From Rufibacter roseus (GTDB lineage Bacteria; Bacteroidota; Bacteroidia; Cytophagales; Hymenobacteraceae): a DNA stretch of 64,000 nucleotides. This document shows, piece after piece, positions 18,738 to 27,001 of the stretch. The position numbers and the translations under genes are program-made. The DNA is taken from the NCBI RefSeq assembly GCF_001647285.1, contig NZ_LRML01000018.1, forward strand, positions 24,268-88,267. The letters run 5' to 3'. The notes beneath the pieces are model-generated. The model did not search any database, was not told the origin of the DNA, and saw only the letters and a list, made by a program, of their open reading frames with translations. The stretch's first letter is position 1, and every line of letters starts with the position of its first letter.

Positions 18738-19718
18738 TCAGGTGTGCAGTTGACGTTGTACCATGGCAATCTCTTCCTGTACATCTGCTTCTAGCGCCAT
18801 TTGTTGGAGACGCTCCAGGAGCTTGCGAAGAAAGCTTTGGTGGGAGGCGCTGTCAGGGTTAAACGGATGGTGATTTAAATCACGCTGTACTTCACTCCAG
18901 CGTTGCAGAAATGAGGCAAAGGCTTTGTCTGCGTATGCGCCTATAAATTTCTCCCAGATATACTGTTCCGCCATTTCCGACGGATGAATCAAATCTGAAC
19001 CATAGTACCGGTAGTCCCTTAAATCATCTAACAGCAATTCATACGCCGGGAAATAGGATATCATGGGGTGAAACTCCTGAGCCAGATGGGCAGCCACCCG
19101 TAAAATGCTCTTACTTACGCTGTTCAGGGGTAGGGTGTCTTTGATATGCCGCACCGGGCTCACCGTAAGAATTATCTGTAGAGTTGGGCAGTGGCTGCGT
19201 AACAATTCAAGGGTCTGTCTGGTGTCTTCAGATATTTCTTCTATTGTCAGCAGCCGCTTGGTGAAAGATTTTTGGGGCACCTTATGGCAATTGGCTACAA
19301 ATGCACCCGTATCAATTCTTTCGTACAAAAATGCGGTGCCCCAGGTCAGCATGATAGCTTGTGCATGCATCAGAAATTCATGTGCCTGCTGTATCGTTTC
19401 CCTCAGTTGCTCAATTAGTTTTTCAGGTTGTGCATGGTGGAAAGAGGAATGGAAGTCATAGTGAAACCATAAGTCCTGCCTTTGCACTAAGCCTTCTTCT
19501 AATTGCGAGGTGTCATTTAAGACCACTGTTCTTATAAGCTTATTCGCCGATAAAGGATTGAATATAGTGCCGAAGGGGTTTACCAACGTGTTTGCTTTCA
19601 CGCTCTGCAATTTGCGGCCCACCACCTCTGCAAAGCAGGAGCCAATGGTGATAATACCTTTAGTGCGGGAGAAGCGGGTACCAGAGTTAGGAATGTTGAT
19701 TTCGGTTCTAAACTGCAT
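18738..19718 (-). CDS. GSCFA family protein
   Basis: A 326-residue protein of the GSCFA family, named for the motif seen here as GIITIGSCFAEVVG near residue 25. Structure predictions place the family near SGNH/GDSL hydrolases, with Ser of GSCFA as possible nucleophile; DLIHPSEMAEQYIWE near residue 240 supplies a plausible Asp-x-x-His pair. No signal peptide is visible. I chose the ATG at 19718 (MQFRTEINIP); a TTG two codons upstream is possible but unneeded. It lies 42 bases downstream of the HAD phosphatase on the same strand. The substrate is unknown; action on cell-wall or glycan esters is only a suggestion from the fold. Confidence 0.85.
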   Translation of the reverse strand: MQFRTEINIPNSGTRFSRTKGIITIGSCFAEVVGRKLQSVKANTLVNPFGTIFNPLSANKLIRTVVLNDTSQLEEGLVQRQDLWFHYDFHSSFHHAQPEKLIEQLRETIQQAHEFLMHAQAIMLTWGTAFLYERIDTGAFVANCHKVPQKSFTKRLLTIEEISEDTRQTLELLRSHCPTLQIILTVSPVRHIKDTLPLNSVSKSILRVAAHLAQEFHPMISYFPAYELLLDDLRDYRYYGSDLIHPSEMAEQYIWEKFIGAYADKAFASFLQRWSEVQRDLNHHPFNPDSASHQSFLRKLLERLQQMALEADVQEEIAMVQRQLHT

Positions 19719-19760
19719 GCGCAAAAAGTTCTGTTGGCTAAGATACGTAAAACAGGTCTA

Positions 19761-20447
19761 TTAGGCGGAATTCAATAGCTGGCTTAGTTCGGAGAGGCTA
19801 TGAATAGTATGAGTGGGCGCAGCGGCTAAGCATAAATCAATTGCCCCATAGCCAAAAACTGCCCAACAGGAGGGTATACCAGCGTTGTTGGCAAACTGTA
19901 GGTCAGCGTGAGTATCACCAATCATTAGGAACTGGTTAAGGCTAAACTGAGGGTAGCGGGGTAAAATAACCTGCTGGAAAGCCACTGGGTCAGGCTTCTT
20001 AGCCATCGGAAGATTCGGATTGTCTCCAATGACCAGATCAAAATATTTGTTCAAGTTAAAATGCTCCAGAGCCTGTTCTATGGCTTGCTGACCTTTGTTA
20101 CTAATGACTACACAGCTAAGCCCCTGTTGCTGAATTTGCTCAAAAAGAGCTTCGGCTCCGTCAAATAAGGTGGTGAGGGCACCGCCCTCTGTATGGTAAA
20201 GCTGGCGGTATTTCAGCACCCATTCCTGGAGCAGTTGACCAGAAGAGTCATCTGACAGCGCAGGATGCAGAAAAGGCAGCATGGTGTTCAAATTGCCGCC
20301 GGTACTTATGCCTTCTTTTACTTTTTCATCTGAAGGAGGGGTAGTCCCTTCCTGCTCAAAAGTTCTTCGAAATGTGTGTAAGATAGCTTCTTCAGTTGCG
20401 CACAGAGTGCCATCAAAGTCAAATATAAGAACGCGGTAGGGAGACAT
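19761..20447 (-). CDS. HAD-superfamily phosphatase (phosphoglycolate phosphatase-like)
   Basis: A 228-residue HAD hydrolase. Motif I is FDFDGTLCATEEAI at about residue 8 (nucleophile Asp), motif II SCVVISNKGQ, motif III Lys in AKKPDPVAF, and motif IV MIGDTHADLQFANNAG. A helical cap lies between motifs I and II, as in the Gph/PGP branch. An open frame continues 68 codons upstream, but that part crosses palindrome R7 and lacks family similarity. The ATG at 20447 (MSPYRVLIFDFDG) matches the family. Typical substrates are small phosphomonoesters such as 2-phosphoglycolate. It starts a probable three-gene run with the GSCFA and DUF255 genes. Confidence 0.85.
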   Translation of the reverse strand: MSPYRVLIFDFDGTLCATEEAILHTFRRTFEQEGTTPPSDEKVKEGISTGGNLNTMLPFLHPALSDDSSGQLLQEWVLKYRQLYHTEGGALTTLFDGAEALFEQIQQQGLSCVVISNKGQQAIEQALEHFNLNKYFDLVIGDNPNLPMAKKPDPVAFQQVILPRYPQFSLNQFLMIGDTHADLQFANNAGIPSCWAVFGYGAIDLCLAAAPTHTIHSLSELSQLLNSA

Positions 20448-20496
20448 GCTTAAATAAAAGGTTAATGCAAATAGGTGAAAGACCAACGGTAATATC

Positions 20497-20533
20497 CGTT
20501 TTGAACCTGGTTTAAGAAAAGCAGGGCTAAAAC
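20497..20533. repeat. Dispersed palindrome, copy R7
   Basis: CGTTTTGAACC..GGGCTAAAACA around GGTTTAAGAAAA, 50 bases upstream of the HAD start. Its presence argues against extending that gene upstream. Confidence 0.6.
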
Positions 20534-20681
20534 ACCCTTTTGTGCTGTAGTAAATAACCGGCAAATAGGGGGTTTTGTTACGCTTGCTGAAGATAAGAGA
20601 AGTTGCCTGAAAAGTCAGGTTGCCGATCCTGCTTTTAAGAAGAAGGAGCAAGTATGGGCTTTATTTGAAATAGTTAAAGGT

Positions 20682-20717
20682 GCTTTAGAGCTCTTTTTCT
20701 AAAATCAGCCCAAAAAC
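20682..20717. repeat. Dispersed palindrome, copy R8
   Basis: GCTTTAGAGC..CAGCCCAAAAAC around TTTTTCTAAAA, about 54 bases beyond the rplI terminator. Confidence 0.55.
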
Positions 20718-20770
20718 AGGAAGATGTACAATTCCTGCTGTATTACAAAAATTAAAAGGGTCTAAAACAA

Positions 20771-20801
20771 AAACATCCTGCCGTACTCCGGCAGGATGTT
20801 T
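20771..20801 (-). terminator. Terminator of rpsF-rpsR-rplI operon
   Basis: A 13-bp perfect stem, AAACATCCTGCCG / CGGCAGGATGTTT, with a 5-base loop, 25 bases past the rplI stop, then a T-rich minus-strand tail. Confidence 0.9.
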
Positions 20802-20825
20802 CTAATATTTGAGTAAGCTTATTGA

Positions 20826-21269
20826 CTACTCACCAACTACGTTAAAGCGAACTTGGTGCTTCACTTCTTTGTGCAGGTTAAGTGTAGCAGTGTACTCGCC
20901 AAGGGTTTTCACCTCCTGGTCAAAGTCAACACGCTTACGGTCTACATCATAACCAAGAGCCTTAAGGGCCTCAGAAATCTGCAGTGTAGTTACGGCTCCA
21001 AAAATTTTGCCGCTCTCGCCTGCCTTAGCCGGAATAGTTAATACAGTGTCACCAATACGGTCAGCTATATCTTGAGCGTCTTTTTGTACTTTCTCTGCTT
21101 TGTGGGCAGCTTGGCGAACGTTCTCAGCCACTACTTTTTTAGCAGAAGGAGTAGCCATTTCAGCTAAGCCTTGCGGGATCAAATAGTTACGGCCAAAACC
21201 TGGCTTTACTTCAACGATATCGTTTTTATAGCCAACGCCTTTTACGTCGTCTTTCAGAATTACTTCCAT
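20826..21269 (-). CDS. rplI: 50S ribosomal protein L9
   Basis: A 147-residue L9. The N-terminal domain has the signature MEVILKDDVKGVGYKNDIVEVKPGFGRNYLIPQG. A long connecting helix, rich in Ala, Lys and Glu (about residues 45-75), links to the C-terminal domain (IFGAVTTLQISEALKALG). L9 binds 23S rRNA at the base of the L1 stalk. Usual length. It is last gene of the rpsF-rpsR-rplI operon, 14 bases after rpsR; the minus-strand AAGGAGGTAAAGCACG just before its ATG is one of the few good Shine-Dalgarno sequences in the window. Confidence 0.97.
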   Translation of the reverse strand: MEVILKDDVKGVGYKNDIVEVKPGFGRNYLIPQGLAEMATPSAKKVVAENVRQAAHKAEKVQKDAQDIADRIGDTVLTIPAKAGESGKIFGAVTTLQISEALKALGYDVDRKRVDFDQEVKTLGEYTATLNLHKEVKHQVRFNVVGE

Positions 21270-21283
21270 CGTGCTTTACCTCC

Positions 21284-21535
21284 TTATTTTAAAGAATCCG
21301 TTACGTAAGGCAAAATAGCCAAGTGGCGAGCTCTGGCAACAGCCTGAGCCACGCGGCGCTGGAATTTCAGGCTGGTTCCAGTTAAACGACGAGGCAACAG
21401 TTTGCCTTGCTCGTTCACGAACTTCAATAAGAAGTTACCATCTTTGTAATCGATGTACTGGATTCCGTTTTTCTTGAAACGGCAGTATTTCTTGCGCGTG
21501 TCTTGCTTGTGGATTTTTTCGTTTACTAAACTCAT
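21284..21535 (-). CDS. rpsR: 30S ribosomal protein S18
   Basis: An 83-residue S18 with the basic family core CRFKKNGIQYIDYKDGNFLL and the conserved TGTSLKFQRRVAQAVARARH near the C-terminus. It binds 16S rRNA with S6 in the 30S platform. The start codon overlaps the rpsF stop by four bases (ATGA), so translation of the S6/S18 partners is coupled. There is no Zn-ribbon CxxC form. Confidence 0.97.
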   Translation of the reverse strand: MSLVNEKIHKQDTRKKYCRFKKNGIQYIDYKDGNFLLKFVNEQGKLLPRRLTGTSLKFQRRVAQAVARARHLAILPYVTDSLK

Positions 21536-21903
21536 GATGCTTGTGCCTCCTTCTCTTTTTTACCTGATTTGAACTCACCGTTTCTGCGACGCTCGTTGTA
21601 AGCAACGGCGTGCTTATCAAGGGCAGTGGTTAAGAAACGGATGATTTTCTCATCTCTGCGGAAAGCAAGTTCCAATGCGTCTACCACAGTAGATGGACCT
21701 TGGAACTCGATGAGGTGATAGAAGCCTGTGTTCTTCTTCTGAATTGGGTAAGCCAGTTTTTTTAAGCCCCAGTTCTCCTCATGAATAATGTCGGCGCTAT
21801 TTTCCTTAAGCACCTGTCTGAACTTCTCGACCGTCTCTTGCATCTGCACCTCGTTCAGCAACGGGGTCATAATGAAGAGAACTTCGTAATTTTTTAAAGT
21901 CAT
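21532..21903 (-). CDS. rpsF: 30S ribosomal protein S6
   Basis: A 123-residue S6: KNYEVLFIMTPLLNEVQMQETVEKF at the N-terminus, ENWGLKKLAYPIQKKNTGFYHLIEF in the middle and RRDEKIIRFLTTALDKHAVAY toward the end, a ferredoxin-like fold. The C-terminal tail (RRRNGEFKSGKKEKEAQAS) is charged and probably disordered. It is the first gene of the operon, with a promoter at 21936-21966. Confidence 0.97.
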   Translation of the reverse strand: MTLKNYEVLFIMTPLLNEVQMQETVEKFRQVLKENSADIIHEENWGLKKLAYPIQKKNTGFYHLIEFQGPSTVVDALELAFRRDEKIIRFLTTALDKHAVAYNERRRNGEFKSGKKEKEAQAS

Positions 21904-21935
21904 TTGTGTTTAAATGATTTTTTGGTTCGAAGGGG

Positions 21936-21966
21936 CAAAGGTACGGTAGATTCTGACATAAAACAA
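21936..21966 (-). promoter_or_regulatory. Promoter of rpsF operon
   Basis: On the minus strand, TTG (21966-21964), a 20-base spacer and TACCTTTG (21943-21936), matching the Bacteroidota TTG / TANNTTTG consensus. The rpsF start is 33 bases downstream of the -7 box. Confidence 0.7.
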
Positions 21967-22540
21967 TAAAGTGAATAAAATATAACTAATTGAAATGGAG
22001 GGTCAAAATACACTATATATAATAGGAGTTACTTGATCTAAAAGCTGGCTCTTAAAAGGAAGGTTATATAGGACGAAGTGGAATAATGTAGAGTTATATA
22101 AAATAGAGTAGATGCTACAGATGGGAAGAGAGAAGATCAAATAGGGAGGAAGTGGTAAAGGAAATGGAAATAAGGTAAGCAACAGAAGCAAAAATATGGC
22201 GGAGGCACTTAACACAATTGGAGCCCAAAGGTTAAAACGGTAGATAAGAACTGTATAAAATAAAACCAATATGCAATATAATAAATCTAAGTTAGGTAAG
22301 AAATAGACTTAATAAAGGGCTTGATATAAACACCTAAAAAAAAAGAGCACTTATAGTAAAACAATAAAAAGTGAAATTATGAAGGTTAAAAGCATCGGGG
22401 CAAAAGGGGGTACAGGGGTTCTGAGGAGTAATTTATAAAAATTCTAAATAATAGTTAAATGGGCTGTATAGAAGGATTTAAGGCTAATTTTTGATATAAA
22501 TACGGAGCCTTCAGACCCCTCAAAAATAAGTTATATTGTG
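21967..22540. other. AT-rich, purine-skewed non-coding region
   Basis: About 570 bases strongly enriched in A and G on the plus strand, with several GGA/GAA-rich runs and A-tracts (for example near 22337-22345). No convincing gene is present. An 88-codon minus-strand open frame (22003-22269) is a by-product of the skew. It separates the divergent rpsF and respiratory promoters. Confidence 0.5.
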
Positions 22541-22571
22541 TTTGATTAATGATGATCGGGTAGTAGATTTG
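22541..22571 (+). promoter_or_regulatory. Promoter of the respiratory gene cluster
   Basis: TTTG (22541-22544), exactly 19 bases, TAGATTTG (22564-22571): an exact fit to the Bacteroidota housekeeping consensus. Predicted transcription start is near 22577, giving a leader of about 40 bases before actA at 22616. Confidence 0.75.
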
Positions 22572-22615
22572 TGCCCATAATGTACTTTCACTATTCTTAA
22601 CACTACATTTAAGCT

Positions 22616-23923
22616 ATGATTAGCTGTAAAAAGAGAGCAAAATACGCCTTCCTACTCCCTTTTGTCTTTGCCTTCTTGTTTGTTACCAGTGCTTTTGCTC
22701 AGGAACAGGCAAACGTGAGCGAGACAGGGGTAACATCCGGCGCTGAAGCTCCAGCTGCTGCTGGTGCCGGTGGGGCAGACGCAGGTGTGATTGACGCTGG
22801 AGCAACCCTATTCAAAAACAACTGTGTGCAATGCCACTCGGTAGGTACAGATGTAGTTGTAGGGCCAGGTCTGCAGGATGTTCATAAGAGAAGATCAGAA
22901 GGCTGGTTGATTAAATGGATCAGAAACTCAAGTGCTCTGATCCAGAGTGGAGATAAGGATGCTGTAGCGGTGTATGAGCAGTACTCAAAGCAGCAAATGC
23001 CGTCTTTTGCGTTGTCTGATGATGAGCTAAAGGCAATCATTGCTTATATAAAGGATGCAAGTGAAGCTCCTACTACTGGCCCTGCCCCAGACGGAAACCC
23101 AGGGCAAGCAGGTCAAAACGTAGGAACTGATGCCATTGGTGCCGTTTCAGGTTACATGGATCTGTTGTTAATAGCCCTTGTGTTGGTACTGATTGTGTTG
23201 GTGATTACCCTGTTAATCATTGCTTCAGTACTGAAAGGTTACCTGAAGAACAAAGGTGATTTAACCGGATCAGAGCAAGAGATTCTGGAGCAACGTACCA
23301 ATTTTGCCAATATTTATAAGTCTAAAGCAGTAAGAGTTATAGTAGGGCTGATCTTTGTAGTGGTATTGGTAGACCTTACCATTGACAAAGTAATGGGGAT
23401 TGGTATTCAGCAGGGATATGCCCCAAGACAACCAATCGCTTTCTCTCACAAGTTGCACGCTGGTGACCACCAGATCAACTGTAACTACTGCCACACTTCT
23501 GTATATAAGAGTGAAAAGGCTAATATACCTTCCGCTAACATCTGTATGAATTGCCATAGCCAGATACAGAAGGAGTCTCCTGAAATCAAGAAAATTTACC
23601 GTGCAATTGAGAAAAACCAACCTATTGAATGGGTTCGGGTGCACAACCTGCCTGAATTGGCTTATTTCAACCACTCTCAGCACACTAAAGTAGGAGGCGT
23701 AGAATGCCAGACATGCCACGGTCCTATAGAGACCATGGAAGTGGTGGCCCAGTACTCTCCTTTAACTATGGGCTGGTGTATTGACTGCCATAGAAATACT
23801 CCATTGAACACACAAGGCAATGAGTACTATGACAACTTGGTGAAGTTGCATGAGAAGCAGTCAAAAGGCGCCTTTGTGGTAGCGTCAAATGGTGGTACCG
23901 AGTGTTCAAAGTGCCACTTTTAA
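22616..23923 (+). CDS. actA: Alternative Complex III subunit ActA (multiheme cytochrome c)
   Basis: A 435-residue exported, membrane-anchored cytochrome. The signal peptide ends near SAFAQE. A monoheme domain has CVQCH at about residue 70 and a probable Met ligand in QQMPSF. Two hydrophobic helices follow (about 188-215 and 240-262). The C-terminal part has five CxxCH sites: CNYCH (about 289), CMNCH, CQTCH, CIDCH and CSKCH at the extreme C-terminus, giving six hemes in all. ActA in studied ACIII complexes is a pentaheme subunit that passes electrons from the ActB iron-sulfur clusters; the extra N-terminal heme may extend the path to the oxidase. First gene of the cluster, about 40 bases behind the predicted transcription start. 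Confidence 0.92.
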   Translation: MISCKKRAKYAFLLPFVFAFLFVTSAFAQEQANVSETGVTSGAEAPAAAGAGGADAGVIDAGATLFKNNCVQCHSVGTDVVVGPGLQDVHKRRSEGWLIKWIRNSSALIQSGDKDAVAVYEQYSKQQMPSFALSDDELKAIIAYIKDASEAPTTGPAPDGNPGQAGQNVGTDAIGAVSGYMDLLLIALVLVLIVLVITLLIIASVLKGYLKNKGDLTGSEQEILEQRTNFANIYKSKAVRVIVGLIFVVVLVDLTIDKVMGIGIQQGYAPRQPIAFSHKLHAGDHQINCNYCHTSVYKSEKANIPSANICMNCHSQIQKESPEIKKIYRAIEKNQPIEWVRVHNLPELAYFNHSQHTKVGGVECQTCHGPIETMEVVAQYSPLTMGWCIDCHRNTPLNTQGNEYYDNLVKLHEKQSKGAFVVASNGGTECSKCHF

Positions 23924-23959
23924 TCAATTCCATATCCTGAATTTGAGTTTTTGAGATAT

Positions 23960-26900
23960 ATGCAAGAAACAATTAAGTACTGGAGAGGAGTAGAGGAGTT
24001 GAACAATACTCCGGAATTCCAGAAGCATGCTCATAATGAGTTTCCTGAGTTCCTGCCAGTAAGTGAAGCCCACGGAGAAGATAAATCTTCAACCGTGGCT
24101 CCAAGACGTGATTTCTTAAAGCTATTGGGCTTTGGAGTGGCAGCAGCAACGTTGGCCTCTTGTGAGTCTCCGGTACGCAAAGCAATCCCTTACCTGCACA
24201 AGCCGGAAGAAGTAGAGCCAGGTGTTCCTAACTGGTATGCCTCTACGTATTACATGGGCGATTTTTACAATTCAGTTCTTGTAAAAACACGCGAAGGCCG
24301 TCCGATCAAGATAGAGGGTAACACCCTTTCTCCGATCACAAAAGGCGGTACTCACGCTCGTTCGCAAGCCTCATTATTAAACTTATATGATAACAGCCGC
24401 CTGAAAACACCGGTTGTTAGAGATAAGGATAATAAATTTGCAGACACTACCTGGGATAAGATTGACCAGGAGGTGCGCACTCGTTTGACTGGTGTTCAGG
24501 GTAAGGTAGTGTTGGTTTCTAACACCATCATTAGCCCAAGCACTAAAACTGTTATCCGTGATTTCGGTGCACAGTTTCCATCTTTTGAGCATGTAACCTA
24601 TGACCCTAAGTCAGCCTATGCTTTATTAAGAGCAAACGGTGGCGTAGTGCCAGGGTATGACTTTAGCAAAGCGAAGGTAATTGTATCTATCGGTGCCGAT
24701 TTCTTAGGCTCATGGATTTCACCTGTTGAGTATTCAGCACAATATGTGATCAACCGTAAGGTTACTGCTGAAAATCCAATTATGTCTCGTCACTTCCAGT
24801 TTGAGACTTTCTTGACAATGACTGGTGCAAACGCAGACGTAAGGGTTCCGATCAAACCTTCTGAATATGCTGCCGTTGCGGCCGCTCTGTATAATGGAGT
24901 TGCTGGCGGAACTGGCGGAACGGCCATTCAGGCGCCAAATGCAGCTGCTGCAAAACAAGTTGAAGCTGCTGCAAAAGAACTGTTGAGCAACAGAGGAGCT
25001 GCGTTAGTAGTATCAGATTCCAATGATCCTGCGGTACAAGCCTTGGTTACTGCCATGAACAGTGCTTTAGGTGCAGAAGGATCAACCATTAATTCAGGTG
25101 CTCCTTCTTTTGTACGTCAAGGAGATGATGCCAGAATGTTGCGTTTCATCCAAGAGATGAATAGTGGTGCAGTAGGCGCAGTTATCTTCTATGGCGCTAA
25201 CCCAGTGTACGATCATCCGCAAAGCCAGCAAGTAGTAAACGGCTTGAAAAAAGTAGGGGTGAAAATCTCATTCTCTGACAGAGTGGATGAGACCGCTGCT
25301 TTGGTTGATTATGTATGCCCAGATAGCCACTTCTTAGAGTCTTGGAACGATTATGAACCAAAAAGAGGGTATTTGAGCTTAGCTCAGCCTGCTATCTCAC
25401 CTATTTTCCAGACAAGACAGGCGCAGGATACCTTATTGAAATGGACTGGTTCCACTTCAGATTATTACACTGTTATTCAACGTAACTGGGCTGGTATTGT
25501 AGGTACTGCCGAAGGATGGGATAAAGCGGTACATGATGGTGTGGCTTCTGGCACAACAGGAGTTCATCAACCTGTATCAGTAACCCCAATCACATTGGCT
25601 GCTGCAGGCGTAAGCGTGAATAAAGCGCGTCCGGCTGCCGGAAACAATGCTGTTGAATTAGTTATTTATGAAAAAGTAGCCATTGGTACTGGTCAGCACA
25701 CCAACAACCCATGGTTACAGGAAATGTCTGACCCTACTACAAAAGCAGTTTGGGATAACTACGTAACCATATCAAGCGCTTTAGCCAAAGAATTGGAAAT
25801 TGAGCAGAATGATGTGGTGAGAGTAGAGGCCAAAGGTACTTCTTTAGAGTTGCCAGCCCTAATCCAGCCAGGTCAGACATATAAGACAATTGGTATTGCT
25901 GTTGGTTACGGACGTACTAACGCAGGACAGGCTGCCAATAATATTGGTGCCAATGTGTACCCTTTTGTAACAGTATCTGACAATGCGTTGCAATACAACA
26001 ATGTTGTGACTATTACTAAGGTTGGAGCTGAAAAACCAATTGCACAAACACAGACGCACCATACCGTAATGGGACGTATTGTAGTGCAGGAGTCAACCCT
26101 TGCCAAATACAAGCAAGATCCGAAAAGTGTAACAGAGTACATTAAAATTGCTACACCAGATGGACCAAAGAACCCACAGAGCGTATCGCTTTGGCAAGAT
26201 TACGAGTACAAGAACCACCACTGGGGTATGGTCATTGACTTGAACTCATGTATTGGTTGTGGTACTTGTACTATCAGCTGCCAGGTTGAGAACAACGTGC
26301 CAGTGGTAGGAAAGCAAGAGGTGTTGAACCGTCGTGAAATGCACTGGTTGCGTATTGACCGCTACTATAGCAGTGATGCTACCCGTGAAGACGGAGGGTT
26401 TGAGAAAATGGAGAATCCAGCAGATAACCCTGCGGTTATTTTCCAGCCAATGCTATGCCAGCATTGTAACCATGCTCCGTGTGAGACAGTTTGTCCGGTA
26501 GCTGCTACCATGCACAGTACAGAAGGACTTAACCAAATGGTTTATAACCGTTGTGTAGGTACCCGTTACTGCGCAAACAACTGTCCGTACAAAGTACGCC
26601 GCTTTAACTGGTTCAACTACGCGAACAACGAGAAGTTCGATTACAACATGAACGATGATTTAGGTAAGATGGTGTTAAACCCAGATGTTACCGTTCGTTC
26701 ACGTGGTGTAATGGAGAAATGCAGTTTCTGCGTTCAGCGTATCCAGCAAGGTAAGTTAGAGGCTAAAAAAGAAAGCCGCCGCCCAGTAGACGGAGAAATT
26801 GTAACTGCTTGTGCTCAATCTTGTCCAACCAACGCGATAATCTTTGGTGACATGCTAGATCCAAACAGCCAGATTTCACAAGTTTTGCAGCGTGAAAAAG

Positions 26901-26983
26901 GTGAACGTGCATTCCACGTGTTAGAAGAATTGAACACGCAGCCAAACGTGACTTACTTAACTAAAATCAGAAATCAAGCTTAA
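23960..26983 (+). CDS. actB: Alternative Complex III subunit ActB (Fe-S, molybdopterin-like)
   Basis: A 1007-residue periplasmic subunit. It has a Tat-like leader RRDFLKLLGFGVAAATLASC that also carries a lipobox, as expected for a folded Fe-S protein anchored to the membrane. Residues about 60-740 resemble a molybdopterin oxidoreductase (MopB) fold. ACIII relatives bind no Mo cofactor there. Residues about 745-1000 are a ferredoxin-like domain with four cluster motifs: CIGCGTCTISC, CQHCNHAPCETVC, CVGTRYCANNC and CSFCVQRI with a later CAQSC. These fit three [4Fe-4S] and one [3Fe-4S]. I chose the ATG at 23960 (MQETIKYW); TTG three codons upstream adds nothing. It links quinol oxidation in ActC to ActA hemes. 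Confidence 0.94.
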   Translation: MQETIKYWRGVEELNNTPEFQKHAHNEFPEFLPVSEAHGEDKSSTVAPRRDFLKLLGFGVAAATLASCESPVRKAIPYLHKPEEVEPGVPNWYASTYYMGDFYNSVLVKTREGRPIKIEGNTLSPITKGGTHARSQASLLNLYDNSRLKTPVVRDKDNKFADTTWDKIDQEVRTRLTGVQGKVVLVSNTIISPSTKTVIRDFGAQFPSFEHVTYDPKSAYALLRANGGVVPGYDFSKAKVIVSIGADFLGSWISPVEYSAQYVINRKVTAENPIMSRHFQFETFLTMTGANADVRVPIKPSEYAAVAAALYNGVAGGTGGTAIQAPNAAAAKQVEAAAKELLSNRGAALVVSDSNDPAVQALVTAMNSALGAEGSTINSGAPSFVRQGDDARMLRFIQEMNSGAVGAVIFYGANPVYDHPQSQQVVNGLKKVGVKISFSDRVDETAALVDYVCPDSHFLESWNDYEPKRGYLSLAQPAISPIFQTRQAQDTLLKWTGSTSDYYTVIQRNWAGIVGTAEGWDKAVHDGVASGTTGVHQPVSVTPITLAAAGVSVNKARPAAGNNAVELVIYEKVAIGTGQHTNNPWLQEMSDPTTKAVWDNYVTISSALAKELEIEQNDVVRVEAKGTSLELPALIQPGQTYKTIGIAVGYGRTNAGQAANNIGANVYPFVTVSDNALQYNNVVTITKVGAEKPIAQTQTHHTVMGRIVVQESTLAKYKQDPKSVTEYIKIATPDGPKNPQSVSLWQDYEYKNHHWGMVIDLNSCIGCGTCTISCQVENNVPVVGKQEVLNRREMHWLRIDRYYSSDATREDGGFEKMENPADNPAVIFQPMLCQHCNHAPCETVCPVAATMHSTEGLNQMVYNRCVGTRYCANNCPYKVRRFNWFNYANNEKFDYNMNDDLGKMVLNPDVTVRSRGVMEKCSFCVQRIQQGKLEAKKESRRPVDGEIVTACAQSCPTNAIIFGDMLDPNSQISQVLQREKGERAFHVLEELNTQPNVTYLTKIRNQA

Positions 26984-27001
26984 TTTAACTCATAAAGATA
27001 T

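Noticed and set aside
20448..20651. 68-residue N-terminal extension of the HAD phosphatase
   Set aside because: It would translate palindrome R7 and lacks family similarity; the ATG at 20447 matches the family start.
22003..22269. 88-codon minus-strand open frame rich in Leu, Phe, Pro and Ser
   Set aside because: It is the expected product of a purine-skewed plus strand; no domain, leader or start signal supports it.
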